From Clostridiales bacterium (GTDB taxonomy: Bacteria > Bacillota > Clostridia > Oscillospirales > Oscillospiraceae), in the NCBI GenBank assembly GCA_022785125.1, contig JALFRA010000029.1, positions 1 through 64,000 of the forward strand: a stretch of DNA of 64,000 nucleotides, in the 5' to 3' direction. Under the pieces are notes generated by a model. The model had not been told where the DNA came from and made no database searches. It saw only the letters and a list, made by a program, of their open reading frames with translations. Made by a program: the position numbers and the translations under genes. Every line of letters starts with the position of its first letter. Positions within the stretch are counted from its first letter, which is position 1. This document shows positions 36,846 through 44,172 of this stretch, one piece after another.

Positions 36846-36921
36846 ACGGGCGGCCAAAAGGATCGCCCCTACCACACAACCAACTCCACTCTCATATAGG
36901 GGCGGCCTTTATAACCGCCCA
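36846..36921. repeat. Pair of GGGGCGGCC palindromes
   Basis: ACGGGCGGCC...GCCCCTAC (about 36846-36871) and ATAGGGGCGGCC...CCGCCCACC (36896-36921) face each other after the transglutaminase gene. They belong to the same small REP-like group as 31779-31806. Confidence 0.5.
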
Positions 36922-36928
36922 CCAGTCA

Positions 36929-36962
36929 AAAGGCCCCGGGTAACCCCCGGGGCCTTCGTTGC
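36929..36962 (+). terminator. Terminator of moxR operon
   Basis: AAGGCCCCGGG (36930-36940) pairs with CCCGGGGCCTT (36946-36956), then CGTTGCTTTCTT. Confidence 0.75.
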
Positions 36963-36974
36963 TTTCTTATCACT

Positions 36975-37279
36975 TTATTGGTCCCTGCCACATCCGGAAG
37001 AAAAGGTGCTGCGCAGGGCATTTTTGGTACCACAGTCCGGGCAATACCAGCTGTCGTTGGAAAGAGGGGATGCCTGGAGCCAGATTCCGGCCTACTCTCT
37101 CCCCTCCGGCGCGATCAGGGGCGCAGAATGAGCGTCCTTCCGCCCACGCCTATCAGCCACCGGAGGTTGGACGGGGAAAACAAGGGTCCCTTCTGCATCA
37201 GCGCTCCACCCCACCGCTGACAGTAGTTCACGCCGGGGGCATTCTACGCAGAGCACTGCTTGCAGATATTTTTCCCTAT
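36975..37279 (-). pseudogene. Decayed double zinc-ribbon protein gene
   Basis: On the minus strand, after GGAGGTCAAGC, an ATA replaces the start codon and the reading gives GKNICKQCSA-stop-NAPGVNYCQRWGGAL, the pattern of a CxxC zinc ribbon with a TAG in place of a sense codon and Trp in place of the fourth Cys. Near the other end a different frame reads NDSWYCPDCGTKNALRSTF then a stop, a second CxxC knuckle. Start, frame and one ligand are lost, so this is a fossil of a small double zinc-ribbon protein. Inferred from motif patterns. Confidence 0.65.
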
Positions 37280-37354
37280 GCTTGACCTCCTCCAATCCCG
37301 GCAGGGTCCCCTACCCCCCAGGGGCGGAGTACGCTGAACCGTCGATACAGGGAT

Positions 37355-37801
37355 TCAGACAGGGTTTTCCCCATTCTCCGGGCATTTCTCCTGATGCCGG
37401 CGTATCAGATCGGCCAAAGTTAGGTGATCCACCACCCCGGAGACCGCGGCCTGGATCTCCCGCCACACCTCTACAGTGACGCATCTGTCCGCCCGTCCGC
37501 ACCGGCACACATCATCGGCGTCGGCACAGCTCACCGGCGCCAGATTGCCCTCCAACACCCGCAGAATCTCGCCTACCGTGTATTCCTCCGGCGCCCGGGT
37601 CAGCAGGTAACCGCCGCCGGCGCCCCGCACCGAGCGCACCAGCCCGGCCCGGGAGAGCTGAGTCACGATCTGCTCCAAGTATTTATCGGAAATATCCTGC
37701 CGCTGGGCCACATCCCGCAGCGGCACTGCCGTACCGTGGCTGTTCAGGGCCACATCCAGCATCAGCCGCAGAGCATACCGCCCCTTGGTCGAAATCTTCA
37801 T
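37355..37801 (-). CDS. Rrf2-family transcriptional regulator (IscR-like)
   Basis: 148 aa. Winged helix: MKISTKGRYALRLMLDVALN, then PLRDVAQRQDISDKYLEQIV and VRSVRGAGGGYLL, all family signatures. A cluster of four Cys follows (CADADDVCRCGRADRC, about 93-108), so it can probably bind an Fe-S cluster as IscR does. No isc/suf gene is adjacent. It diverges from the DAHP synthase leader, and the 37802-37867 gap holds its promoter region. Confidence 0.9.
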   Translation of the reverse strand: MKISTKGRYALRLMLDVALNSHGTAVPLRDVAQRQDISDKYLEQIVTQLSRAGLVRSVRGAGGGYLLTRAPEEYTVGEILRVLEGNLAPVSCADADDVCRCGRADRCVTVEVWREIQAAVSGVVDHLTLADLIRRHQEKCPENGENPV

Positions 37802-37867
37802 ATGATCCCTCCTGACTTTTTTAATATAATACCATAATACAGGTAGGATTTCAAGAAAAATTTCCCC

Positions 37868-37896
37868 TTGACTTTCACACCAAAAAGTGCTAAAGT
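37868..37896 (+). promoter_or_regulatory. Promoter of aroF-tyrA operon
   Basis: TTGACT (37868-37873), 17 bp, TAAAGT (37891-37896). Transcription would start about 20 bp before the leader peptide's start codon. Confidence 0.75.
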
Positions 37897-37924
37897 CTCA
37901 TTCAAAGGAAGGAGCGTGCCCGTC

Positions 37925-37999
37925 ATGCTGAAGCGTACCGGTTATGGATACGGCTATTACCGCTGCTATTATTTCAGCGGTGTTTCTGCCTGCCCATAA
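37925..37999 (+). CDS. Tyrosine-rich leader peptide (attenuator)
   Basis: 24-codon open frame with AAGGAG 10 bp before its ATG. Six of residues 7-16 are Tyr (positions 7, 9, 11, 12, 15, 16) and residue 17 is Phe; it ends CP-stop. CCGGTTATGG at the first Tyr codon (37938-37947) pairs perfectly with CCATAACCGG across the stop codon (37994-38003). A strong terminator follows at 38038. This is the layout of ribosome-mediated attenuation: stalling at Tyr codons when tyrosyl-tRNA is scarce should let transcription reach the downstream DAHP synthase and prephenate dehydrogenase genes. Confidence 0.85.
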   Translation: MLKRTGYGYGYYRCYYFSGVSACP

Positions 38000-38036
38000 C
38001 CGGCTGACCGGGTTTCGTTCTCACAACGGACGGAAA

Positions 38037-38078
38037 GGATCCGCAGCTGCCTCTGGGCGGCTGCGGATCTTTTGTATT
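38037..38078 (+). terminator. Leader terminator of aroF-tyrA
   Basis: GATCCGCAGC (38038-38047) pairs with GCTGCGGATC (38060-38069), extended inward by TGCC/GGCG, then TTTTGTATTT. It lies between the Tyr-rich leader and the DAHP synthase start, where an attenuator is expected. I could not identify an unambiguous antiterminator. Confidence 0.9.
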
Positions 38079-38095
38079 TGGAAAGGAGTTCACAT

Positions 38096-39112
38096 ATGGT
38101 CGTTATTATGAAGCGGGATTTTACCCCCGAGGAGTTGGAAAAAGCCATCCGTACCATGGAGGAAGGCGGAGTCAAGGTGATGGTGTCCAAGGGCGCCGAG
38201 ACCACTATTCTGGGCGCGGAGGGCAATGCCGAAGGCATCGACCAGGAGAAGCTGTCCCTTCTGCCCGGCGTGGACCGGGTAATGCGGGTCACCGAGCCCT
38301 ATAAGAAGGCCAACCGGAAGTACCACCCGGAGGACACGGTCATTGATCTGGGAGGCAGTGCTGTGGTGGGCGGCGAGAAGCTGGCCGTCATCGCCGGTCC
38401 CTGCTCAGTGGAGAGTGAGGAGCAGATCGTAGGCGTAGCCCGGGCAGTCCAGGCCGCCGGAGCCGCCGCCCTGCGTGGAGGCGCCTTCAAACCCCGCACC
38501 TCCCCCTACGCCTTCCAGGGCATGGGCAATGACGGCATCCGGCTGCTTCAGGAGGCCCGGGCGGTCACCGGCCTGCCCATCGTCACCGAGATTATGTCCA
38601 CCGACAACGTGGAGATGTTCGAGATGTGCGTGGACGTGATTCAGGTGGGAGCACGGAATATGCAGAACTTTGACCTTCTGAAGCAGCTGGGCAAGACCAC
38701 CAAGCCCATTCTGCTCAAGCGCGGTCTCTCCTCCACCATCGAGGAGTGGCTCATGTCCGCCGAGTACATTATGGCTGGCGGCAATGAGAAGGTCATTCTG
38801 TGTGAGCGCGGCATCCGCACCTTTGAGACCTTTACACGCAATACTCTGGATCTGTCGGCAGTGCTGGCGGTAAAGCAGCTGTCCCACCTGCCGGTGGTGG
38901 TGGACCCCTCCCACGCCTGTGGCAAGGCCTGGATGGTGGAACGGATGAGCATGGCGGCTCTGGCCGCCGGGGCTGACGGTCTCATCGTGGAAGTCCATAA
39001 CGATCCGCCCCATGCCCTTTGCGACGGGGCCCAGTCCATCACCCCCGCCCAGTTTGACGATCTGATGGACAAGCTGCGTATCCTGGCCCCCTGCGTGGGC
39101 CGCACTCTGTAA
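38096..39112 (+). CDS. aroF: 3-deoxy-7-phosphoheptulonate synthase (DAHP synthase)
   Basis: First step of aromatic amino acid synthesis: PEP + erythrose 4-phosphate to DAHP. 338 aa, type I-beta form with a ferredoxin-like regulatory N-terminus (residues 1-70, MKRDFTPEELEKAIRTMEEG) before the barrel. Barrel motifs: AGPCSVES, GGAFKPRTSPYAFQG, ILLKRGLSST, VVVDPSHACGK. GAAAGGAG lies 7 bp before the ATG at 38096. Followed within 14 bp by the original tyrA start. Confidence 0.95.
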   Translation: MVVIMKRDFTPEELEKAIRTMEEGGVKVMVSKGAETTILGAEGNAEGIDQEKLSLLPGVDRVMRVTEPYKKANRKYHPEDTVIDLGGSAVVGGEKLAVIAGPCSVESEEQIVGVARAVQAAGAAALRGGAFKPRTSPYAFQGMGNDGIRLLQEARAVTGLPIVTEIMSTDNVEMFEMCVDVIQVGARNMQNFDLLKQLGKTTKPILLKRGLSSTIEEWLMSAEYIMAGGNEKVILCERGIRTFETFTRNTLDLSAVLAVKQLSHLPVVVDPSHACGKAWMVERMSMAALAAGADGLIVEVHNDPPHALCDGAQSITPAQFDDLMDKLRILAPCVGRTL

Positions 39113-39126
39113 ACGGAGGCTGCGGT

Positions 39127-39171
39127 ATGAAAAAGACCCTTGTCATCGTGGGACTCGGTTTAATCGGCGGC
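39127..39171 (+). pseudogene. Truncated 5' copy of tyrA
   Basis: Codons 1-15 of prephenate dehydrogenase (MKKTLVIVGLGLIGG) at the normal operon distance from aroF, with its own CGGAGG site. It differs from the intact start (39334) at eight of 45 bases, all synonymous. Read onward it gives only four more codons before TGA at 39184, so a 19-aa peptide could still be translated. Confidence 0.92.
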
Positions 39172-39333
39172 ACCCCACCGGCCTGAAGTCCGGCGGGGAC
39201 CCCATAGAATTTGATTTGCTCGCGGCAAATGAATTGCCGCGGCATCAAGGTTTTGCCTGTCGGCAAAACACTTGGACGCGCATCCGCGCGAAAGAGCCGC
39301 CCCCAATCTTGCGGTTATCAGGAGGTTAAAACT
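39172..39333 (+). repeat. Type A hairpin element at tyrA start
   Basis: 162 bp. Head hairpin CCCCACCGG...CCGGCGGGG, GACCCCATAGAATTTGATTT, GCGGCAAATGAATTGCCGC, core AAGGTTTTGCC/GGCAAAACACTTGG, then GCGCATCCGCGC (diverged from the usual CGGCGCAAGCGCCG), and a tail supplying AGGAGG for the intact tyrA. Confidence 0.88.
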
Positions 39334-40194
39334 ATGAAAAAAACACTTGTCATTGTGGGCCTTGGCCTGATCGGCGGCTCCATGGCTCTGGCTCTGAAGG
39401 GTTTTGAGGATTATGAGATCCTAGGCGTGGACGTGTCTCAGCCCACCCTGCGCTACGCCAGCGAGCACGGCGTGGGCGACCGGGTCACTGAGTGCGCCGC
39501 CGATGTGATCCCCCAGGCCGACGTGGTGGCCCTGGCCCTCCATCCCCAGGGCATTCTGGACTTTCTGCACACCTACAAGGACCAGTTCAAGCCCGGCGCA
39601 CTGGTATGGGACGTGTGCGGCGTTAAGTCCGCCATTTTGGATGGGGCGGACTGTCTGCCCGATACGGTGGACTTTATCGGCTGCCACCCCATGGCAGGTA
39701 CTGAGTTCTCCGGCGTGGAACACGCCTTTGCCGAGCTGTTCCAGGGCTCACACTTCCTTCTCGTCCCCCGCCAGACCAGTAAGCCGGAACACCTGGCCCT
39801 GTTGGAACGGCTGGCCGCCTATATGGGCTGCAAGGATGTCCACCGCACCACCGCCCAGGCCCATGACGCCCTCATTGCCTACACCAGTCAGGTGATGCAC
39901 ATCATCGCCGTGGCGGTATGCGATGACCCCACCCTCTTTGACTGCAAGGGCTATGAAGGCTCCTCCTTCCGTGGCTGTACCCGGGTGGCCGCTCTGGACG
40001 TGGGACTGTGGACTCAGCTTTTCTCCCTCAACCAGCCCGCTCTGCTGGATGTGCTGGATCGCCTCATCGGTAACCTTCAGTCCTACCGGGAGGTGCTGGC
40101 CACCGGCGACCGAAGGGCTCTGGCGGATAAGCTGGCCTTCTCCGCCGCCCGCAAGCGGCAGATGGACCTGCCCGGCCCCGACCTGCTGGAGTAA
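39334..40194 (+). CDS. tyrA: Prephenate dehydrogenase
   Basis: Oxidative decarboxylation of prephenate to 4-hydroxyphenylpyruvate for tyrosine. 286 aa: Rossmann fold starting VIVGLGLIGGSMALALKG, then VWDVCGVKSAI and FIGCHPMAGTEFSGVEHA (substrate site), and a helical C-terminal dimerisation domain. No C-terminal ACT domain, so feedback may rest mostly on the leader attenuator and on DAHP synthase. AGGAGG precedes the ATG at 39334. Confidence 0.95.
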   Translation: MKKTLVIVGLGLIGGSMALALKGFEDYEILGVDVSQPTLRYASEHGVGDRVTECAADVIPQADVVALALHPQGILDFLHTYKDQFKPGALVWDVCGVKSAILDGADCLPDTVDFIGCHPMAGTEFSGVEHAFAELFQGSHFLLVPRQTSKPEHLALLERLAAYMGCKDVHRTTAQAHDALIAYTSQVMHIIAVAVCDDPTLFDCKGYEGSSFRGCTRVAALDVGLWTQLFSLNQPALLDVLDRLIGNLQSYREVLATGDRRALADKLAFSAARKRQMDLPGPDLLE

Positions 40195-40197
40195 ACT

Positions 40198-40229
40198 AAA
40201 AGGACGTGCCTTTGAGGCACGTCCTTTTT
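40198..40229. terminator. Bidirectional terminator tyrA / LCP gene
   Basis: AAAGGACGTGCCT and AGGCACGTCCTTT around TTG, followed by TT; T-rich in both directions between converging genes. Confidence 0.85.
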
Positions 40230-40231
40230 GA

Positions 40232-41260
40232 TTACTTGTATTGGAAGATGTTCATATCCCCCAGGCCCAGATCCTGATCGTAGGGATTGATGAGCTGATT
40301 GACGGTCTCCAGAGTCTCCTCAGGGTAGAGCTGATAGCAGTATTTGCCCCAGCCGGGATAGTAGGTGTTTCCGTCTCCGGTGAGGGTGGCGCTGGTCATG
40401 CCGGTCTCGAAATCAAAGCCCAGGGCAGGCTGGGCAAACCACAGCATCTCGCCAAACTCCAGGTTGGTGTTCACATACTCCAGGAAGATCTCAATGTAGC
40501 GGTTGATCTTCTGGGGGTTGGACAGAGCCTTTTTCACAATGGTGCCAATGAGCTGCTGCTGGGTCCTGGTACGTCCGATGTCATTGTCCGGATAGGCGGA
40601 GTAGATGTTGTTGGGATAGGTACCAGGGCCATCGGAGTTTTTCCGGCACCGGGCCACGTTCAATACATCCTGCCCGTCCAGGTGCTGGAGGCCAGGCTCA
40701 TAGTGGATGTGCAGGTCCTGGGCCGGATCATCGTAGGCCATGTGGACGGGCACATTGAACTCAATGCCGCCCAACTCATCCACCAGTACCTTAAAGCCGT
40801 CCATGTTGATGCCCACATAGAAATCAATGGGGATACCCAGCATATCGGATATGGTGTCCCGCAAAGCCTCGATCCCCTGCTGGTAGACCGCGTTCAGCTT
40901 ACCGCTCTTCACCAGAGTGTCTCTGGGGATGGATACCATGCCCACTGTCTGCGCCACCGTATCGTAGGTGCAGACGATCATGGTATCAGCGTTGCTGCCC
41001 ACCTGATCCTTGGCCACCAACAGGAAGGTGTATGTATAAGGTTTCCGCTGCCGCCCCGTGGTAGGCTCAGCGCTGGTACCCGGCGGAGCGGGGGTAGGTG
41101 TGGGTTCCGCTGCCATTTCCGGCTCCTTGGCCAGCAGCTTGTAGACGCAGAACAGCGTCACGATCAACGCCGAGATGACCACAAGGATGCCATAAAAAAT
41201 CTTCGCCGCCCGCCGTGCCGGGGAGATCCGGCGGCGTTTCTTCCGGTGTGTCTGGGCCAC
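40232..41260 (-). CDS. LytR-CpsA-Psr (LCP) family protein
   Basis: 342 aa. Basic N-terminus, one membrane helix (about 20-42), a Pro/Thr spacer, then the LCP domain: TFLLVAKDQVGSNADTMIV, VSIPRDTLV (core Arg/Asp), INMDGFKVLVDELGGIEF, and DVLNVARCRKNSDGP with DNDIGRTRTQQQLI. These enzymes attach teichoic acids or other glycopolymers to peptidoglycan from undecaprenyl carriers. Extracytoplasmic. It follows the NlpC/P60 gene in the same orientation. Confidence 0.93.
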   Translation of the reverse strand: MAQTHRKKRRRISPARRAAKIFYGILVVISALIVTLFCVYKLLAKEPEMAAEPTPTPAPPGTSAEPTTGRQRKPYTYTFLLVAKDQVGSNADTMIVCTYDTVAQTVGMVSIPRDTLVKSGKLNAVYQQGIEALRDTISDMLGIPIDFYVGINMDGFKVLVDELGGIEFNVPVHMAYDDPAQDLHIHYEPGLQHLDGQDVLNVARCRKNSDGPGTYPNNIYSAYPDNDIGRTRTQQQLIGTIVKKALSNPQKINRYIEIFLEYVNTNLEFGEMLWFAQPALGFDFETGMTSATLTGDGNTYYPGWGKYCYQLYPEETLETVNQLINPYDQDLGLGDMNIFQYK

Positions 41261-41356
41261 TGAGGCGCGCCCCTTTCTTCAATCATGTTATGTCAACAAA
41301 CAGATACAGTATAGAGGAGAATGGCCCATCTGGCAAGAGGTTGCCGCAAATTTTTA

Positions 41357-42190
41357 TCAAGTTGTCAGATTCTCCCCGCCCAGGGGAAAGACGGTGCCCG
41401 CCGTCAGCAGCTTTTCCCGCAGATCCGCCCGGTAGTCAGGCTGCGCCGGGTCCAGGCTGTTGATCACCACTCCGTCGCTGCCCACTCTGGCGGTGGAGTG
41501 GATATACCTTCCTTCCCCCAGATAAAGGGCGATGTGTCCGGGAAAATAGAGCAGATCGGCAGGCAGGCAGGCCTCCAGCGGAATGGGACGGACCGGATAT
41601 CCGGGTACAATGCGGGCATCCCGGTAGAGGAGCACCCCGCTGAAAAACCAGGACATAAAGGTAAGCCCCGAGCAGTCGATCCCCACGGGGGACTTACCGC
41701 CCCAGCGGTACTGGGTCCCCAGATAGCTTCTGGCCCGCTCCACCACCCTGACCCGGAGCTGTTCCTCCGGCAGATCACAGGACTGGGCGCAATATTCCTC
41801 CAGAAAACTACATTTTGTATAGCCATTTCGTCCGTCAGGCAATTGAATCCGCCGCCAGCCCTCCGGGACAGCTTCCTCCAGAACAGCGGTCAGACTGCCC
41901 CGGGGCAGGGTAGTCAGCACCGGCCGCTCCACCTCCGGCCCGGCCAGCACATCGGCAAAGGGAGCGGTCACCACCATCTTCCCCTGAAGGGGCCATTCCC
42001 CTGCCGGAGCCAACTGCTCCCGCCGTACCCAGCCGGAATAGCCGTAATGGGTTCGGACCCGCCACCAATCCCCCTGAGCCTCCTCCGGTCCATAGACCGG
42101 CCAGCCCATCAGGATCTCATCCACCCGCTCTTTCTCCCCGCCCGGCCCGGCATAGAGGGGGCAGAGGGGAACTGCTGCAACATATATCAT
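41357..42190 (-). CDS. NlpC/P60 peptidase with SH3-like repeats
   Basis: 277 aa. Two SH3-like segments (about 1-60 and 65-135) precede a C-terminal NlpC/P60 domain: YRWGGKSPVGIDCSGLTFMS (catalytic Cys) and PGHIALYLGEGRYIHSTA (catalytic His). The architecture matches gamma-D-glutamyl-diamino acid hydrolases that trim peptidoglycan stems or recycled muropeptides. No signal peptide is visible from the ATG at 42190 (GAGGG upstream), so it may act in the cytoplasm on recycled peptides like YkfC, or be exported another way. Confidence 0.88.
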   Translation of the reverse strand: MIYVAAVPLCPLYAGPGGEKERVDEILMGWPVYGPEEAQGDWWRVRTHYGYSGWVRREQLAPAGEWPLQGKMVVTAPFADVLAGPEVERPVLTTLPRGSLTAVLEEAVPEGWRRIQLPDGRNGYTKCSFLEEYCAQSCDLPEEQLRVRVVERARSYLGTQYRWGGKSPVGIDCSGLTFMSWFFSGVLLYRDARIVPGYPVRPIPLEACLPADLLYFPGHIALYLGEGRYIHSTARVGSDGVVINSLDPAQPDYRADLREKLLTAGTVFPLGGENLTT

Positions 42191-42296
42191 AGGCCCTCGC
42201 AATCTCCACACATTTGTGGTATGCTGAATGTACGGTTTATAGGACAATAAATGTGATAGTCTAACAGGTAATACGGCAACAAAGGGGGTCGCTTCC

Positions 42297-43304
42297 ATGC
42301 CGAAAAGCGCCAATCAAAAGTTGAAACTGCTCTGTCTGTGCAAACTGCTGTGGGAATTCACCGATGAGGAGCACACTCTCACCGTCCCTGAGATCATCTC
42401 CCGCCTGGAGGAGTGGGACATCAAGGCCGAGCGGAAGAGCATCTACTCCGATATGGAAGCCCTGCGCCAGTTTGGACTGGATGTGCAGTGCCGGAAGGGC
42501 CGCTCACCAGGCTGGTTTCTGGGGGACCGGCCCTTCCAGCTGGCGGAGCTGAAGCTGCTGGTGGACGCGGTCCAGTCCTCCCGCTTCATCACCCAGCGCA
42601 AGAGCAGCCAGCTGATCCACAAGCTGGAGTCTCAGGCCAGCATCCACCAGGCCCGTCAGCTCCAGCGCCAGGTCTATGTGGACCGGCGGGTAAAAACCAT
42701 GAATGAGAGCATCTATTACACCATTGATAAGCTCCACACCGCCATTGCAAACCGGAAAACGGTGACCTTTCTCTACTTTGAGTATAACGTCCGCAAGGAA
42801 AAGGTCTTTCGCCATGAGGGCCGCCGGTACACCGTCTCCCCCGCCGGCCTGATCTGGGATAACGAGAACTACTACCTGGCCGGTTATGATCACCGCTCCA
42901 AGGAGCTGCGCCACTATCGGGTGGACAAGATGGCCGATCTGGCCGTCACCTGCCTGCCCCTCACCGGGGTACCGGAACACTTTGATATGGCAGCCTATGC
43001 GGGAAAACACTTCGGTATGTTCTCCGGCCGGGAGGGACAGGTCACCCTGCGCTGCCGCAGCAGCCTGGTGGGGGTGGTGCTGGACCGCTTCGGTCTGGAT
43101 GCCATTTTGGTGCCCGACGGGAAGAGCCATTTCACCGTCACTGTTTCCGCCGTGGTCAGCCCCCAGTTTTTAGGCTGGCTCTTCGGTCTGGGAGACGGGG
43201 TGCAGCTGCTCCGACCCCAGTGGGCGGTGGAGACCTTTCAGGCGCAGCTGTCGGCAGTGTCCGGGCTTTATCAGTTCCAGCTCTCCCATACCTCCGGGCA
43301 GTAG
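42297..43304 (+). CDS. WYL-domain transcriptional regulator
   Basis: 335 aa. DeoR/HTH_11-type winged helix (LTVPEIISRLEEWDIKAERK, then SIYSDMEALRQFGLD) followed by a WYL domain (TFLYFEYNVRKEKVFRHEGR, VSPAGLIWDNENYYLAGYD) and a WCX-like C-terminal region. WYL domains sense nucleic acids or nucleotides in several systems, including defence regulators, but no defence gene is near. Its last 34 bases overlap the convergent Spx/ArsC-like gene. Confidence 0.9.
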   Translation: MPKSANQKLKLLCLCKLLWEFTDEEHTLTVPEIISRLEEWDIKAERKSIYSDMEALRQFGLDVQCRKGRSPGWFLGDRPFQLAELKLLVDAVQSSRFITQRKSSQLIHKLESQASIHQARQLQRQVYVDRRVKTMNESIYYTIDKLHTAIANRKTVTFLYFEYNVRKEKVFRHEGRRYTVSPAGLIWDNENYYLAGYDHRSKELRHYRVDKMADLAVTCLPLTGVPEHFDMAAYAGKHFGMFSGREGQVTLRCRSSLVGVVLDRFGLDAILVPDGKSHFTVTVSAVVSPQFLGWLFGLGDGVQLLRPQWAVETFQAQLSAVSGLYQFQLSHTSGQ

Positions 43305-43603
43305 CCCACGGTGGCCTGCTTGCCGTTGCGGACGATGGGAGTCTTAAGCAGTTTTGGGTTGTCCAGCAGCTTGTCCAACTTGTCGGCATCATAGGCAAGG
43401 TAGTTGAGCAGGGCGGCGTCCGGGTGTTTCTGATCAATGAGGTGATTCAGTCCCACCGCATTGACCACACTTTTCAGCTCCCCGGCGCTCATGCCGTACT
43501 TACCCAGGTCCACCGCCTGGAACTTGATGCGCCGCTCCTTAAACCAGCGCTCCGCTTTCTTTGTATCAAAGCATTTACTCTTTCCAAAAATCTGAATGTT
43601 CAT
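43271..43603 (-). CDS. ArsC/Spx-family thioredoxin-fold protein
   Basis: 110 aa. The N-terminal motif GKSKCFDTKKAERWFKER has a single active-site Cys (residue 11) rather than CxxC. LLKTPIVRNGKQATVGYCPE near the end is the usual cis-Pro region. Could be an arsenate-reductase-like protein or an Spx/MgsR-type regulator; without the RNA-polymerase-contact features being obvious I leave it at family level. It overlaps the end of the WYL gene tail to tail by 34 bp. Confidence 0.85.
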   Translation of the reverse strand: MNIQIFGKSKCFDTKKAERWFKERRIKFQAVDLGKYGMSAGELKSVVNAVGLNHLIDQKHPDAALLNYLAYDADKLDKLLDNPKLLKTPIVRNGKQATVGYCPEVWESWN

Positions 43604-43606
43604 GGC

Positions 43607-43828
43607 TTACTCTCCTATATACAGAAACCGGGGGCCCTGATAGCCGTCCCGCTCCACAATCTCATTCCACATGGCCGCCGGCCGCACCCATATCCCCCGC
43701 TCCCCGTAGAGGGCCTGATAGACCACCATAGGCTCCAGGGTCTCCGAGTGGCGGGCCACATAGAGCAGCTGATACTCGTTTCCCTTGAAGTGCCGGTAAC
43801 GGCCGGGGCGCAGCTGTCTTTCTTCCAT
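43607..43828 (-). CDS. DUF1653 protein
   Basis: 73 aa. RPGRYRHFKGNEYQLLYVAR, then PMVVYQALYGERGIWVRPAA and FLYIGE are the family signature; function unknown. Start at ATG 43828 with AAAGGAG about 10 bp upstream; a GTG three codons earlier is too close to the site. It precedes the Spx/ArsC-like gene by 3 bp. Promoter on the minus strand TTGTTC-17-TACAAT about 43860-43890. Confidence 0.85.
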   Translation of the reverse strand: MEERQLRPGRYRHFKGNEYQLLYVARHSETLEPMVVYQALYGERGIWVRPAAMWNEIVERDGYQGPRFLYIGE

Positions 43829-43941
43829 CCGATCCACACTCCTTTGCATTTTTCTTCGGTATTGTACCACATCCGCTCCTACAGAACAACTGAGGGGAAC
43901 CGTGTCGCAAAATAATGGTATACTTTTCCCCACTTCCGTGG

Positions 43942-44095
43942 TATAATATCAATGCTAATTGTGGCTTTATGCGCGTCATCGCGCTTTGAATAAGGCAAGG
44001 ACACAGTATGGATAGAGGCGCCAGGCGGTGCATGGCCGTTCCCTTTTTCCGGCGAGGCAGGGCCGGAAAGAGCGGGAGTCCACCGCTTTTCTTTT
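43942..44095 (+). ncRNA. Structured rnj leader or small RNA with terminator
   Basis: A consensus -10 TATAAT lies at 43942-43947. About 140 nt later is a strong hairpin: GCGGTG (44025-44030) with CACCGC (44081-44086), enclosing an 11-bp stem (44043-44053 with 44062-44072), followed by TTTTCTTTT (44087-44095). The RNase J start codon comes 77 bp further on. Either transcription is attenuated in the leader or the segment is an independent small RNA. I do not recognise a known riboswitch. Confidence 0.6.
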
Positions 44096-44172
44096 GCGCG
44101 CTCAAATCCGGACCGTGTCCACTGATAAATACGGAAAACGGATTGATTGTAAAGGAGTGTAGCATTACTTTT

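Noticed and set aside
44011-44100. Lysine riboswitch in the RNase J leader
   Set aside because: GATAGAGGCGC resembles the start of an L-box, but the remaining conserved blocks are missing and the downstream gene is unrelated to lysine.
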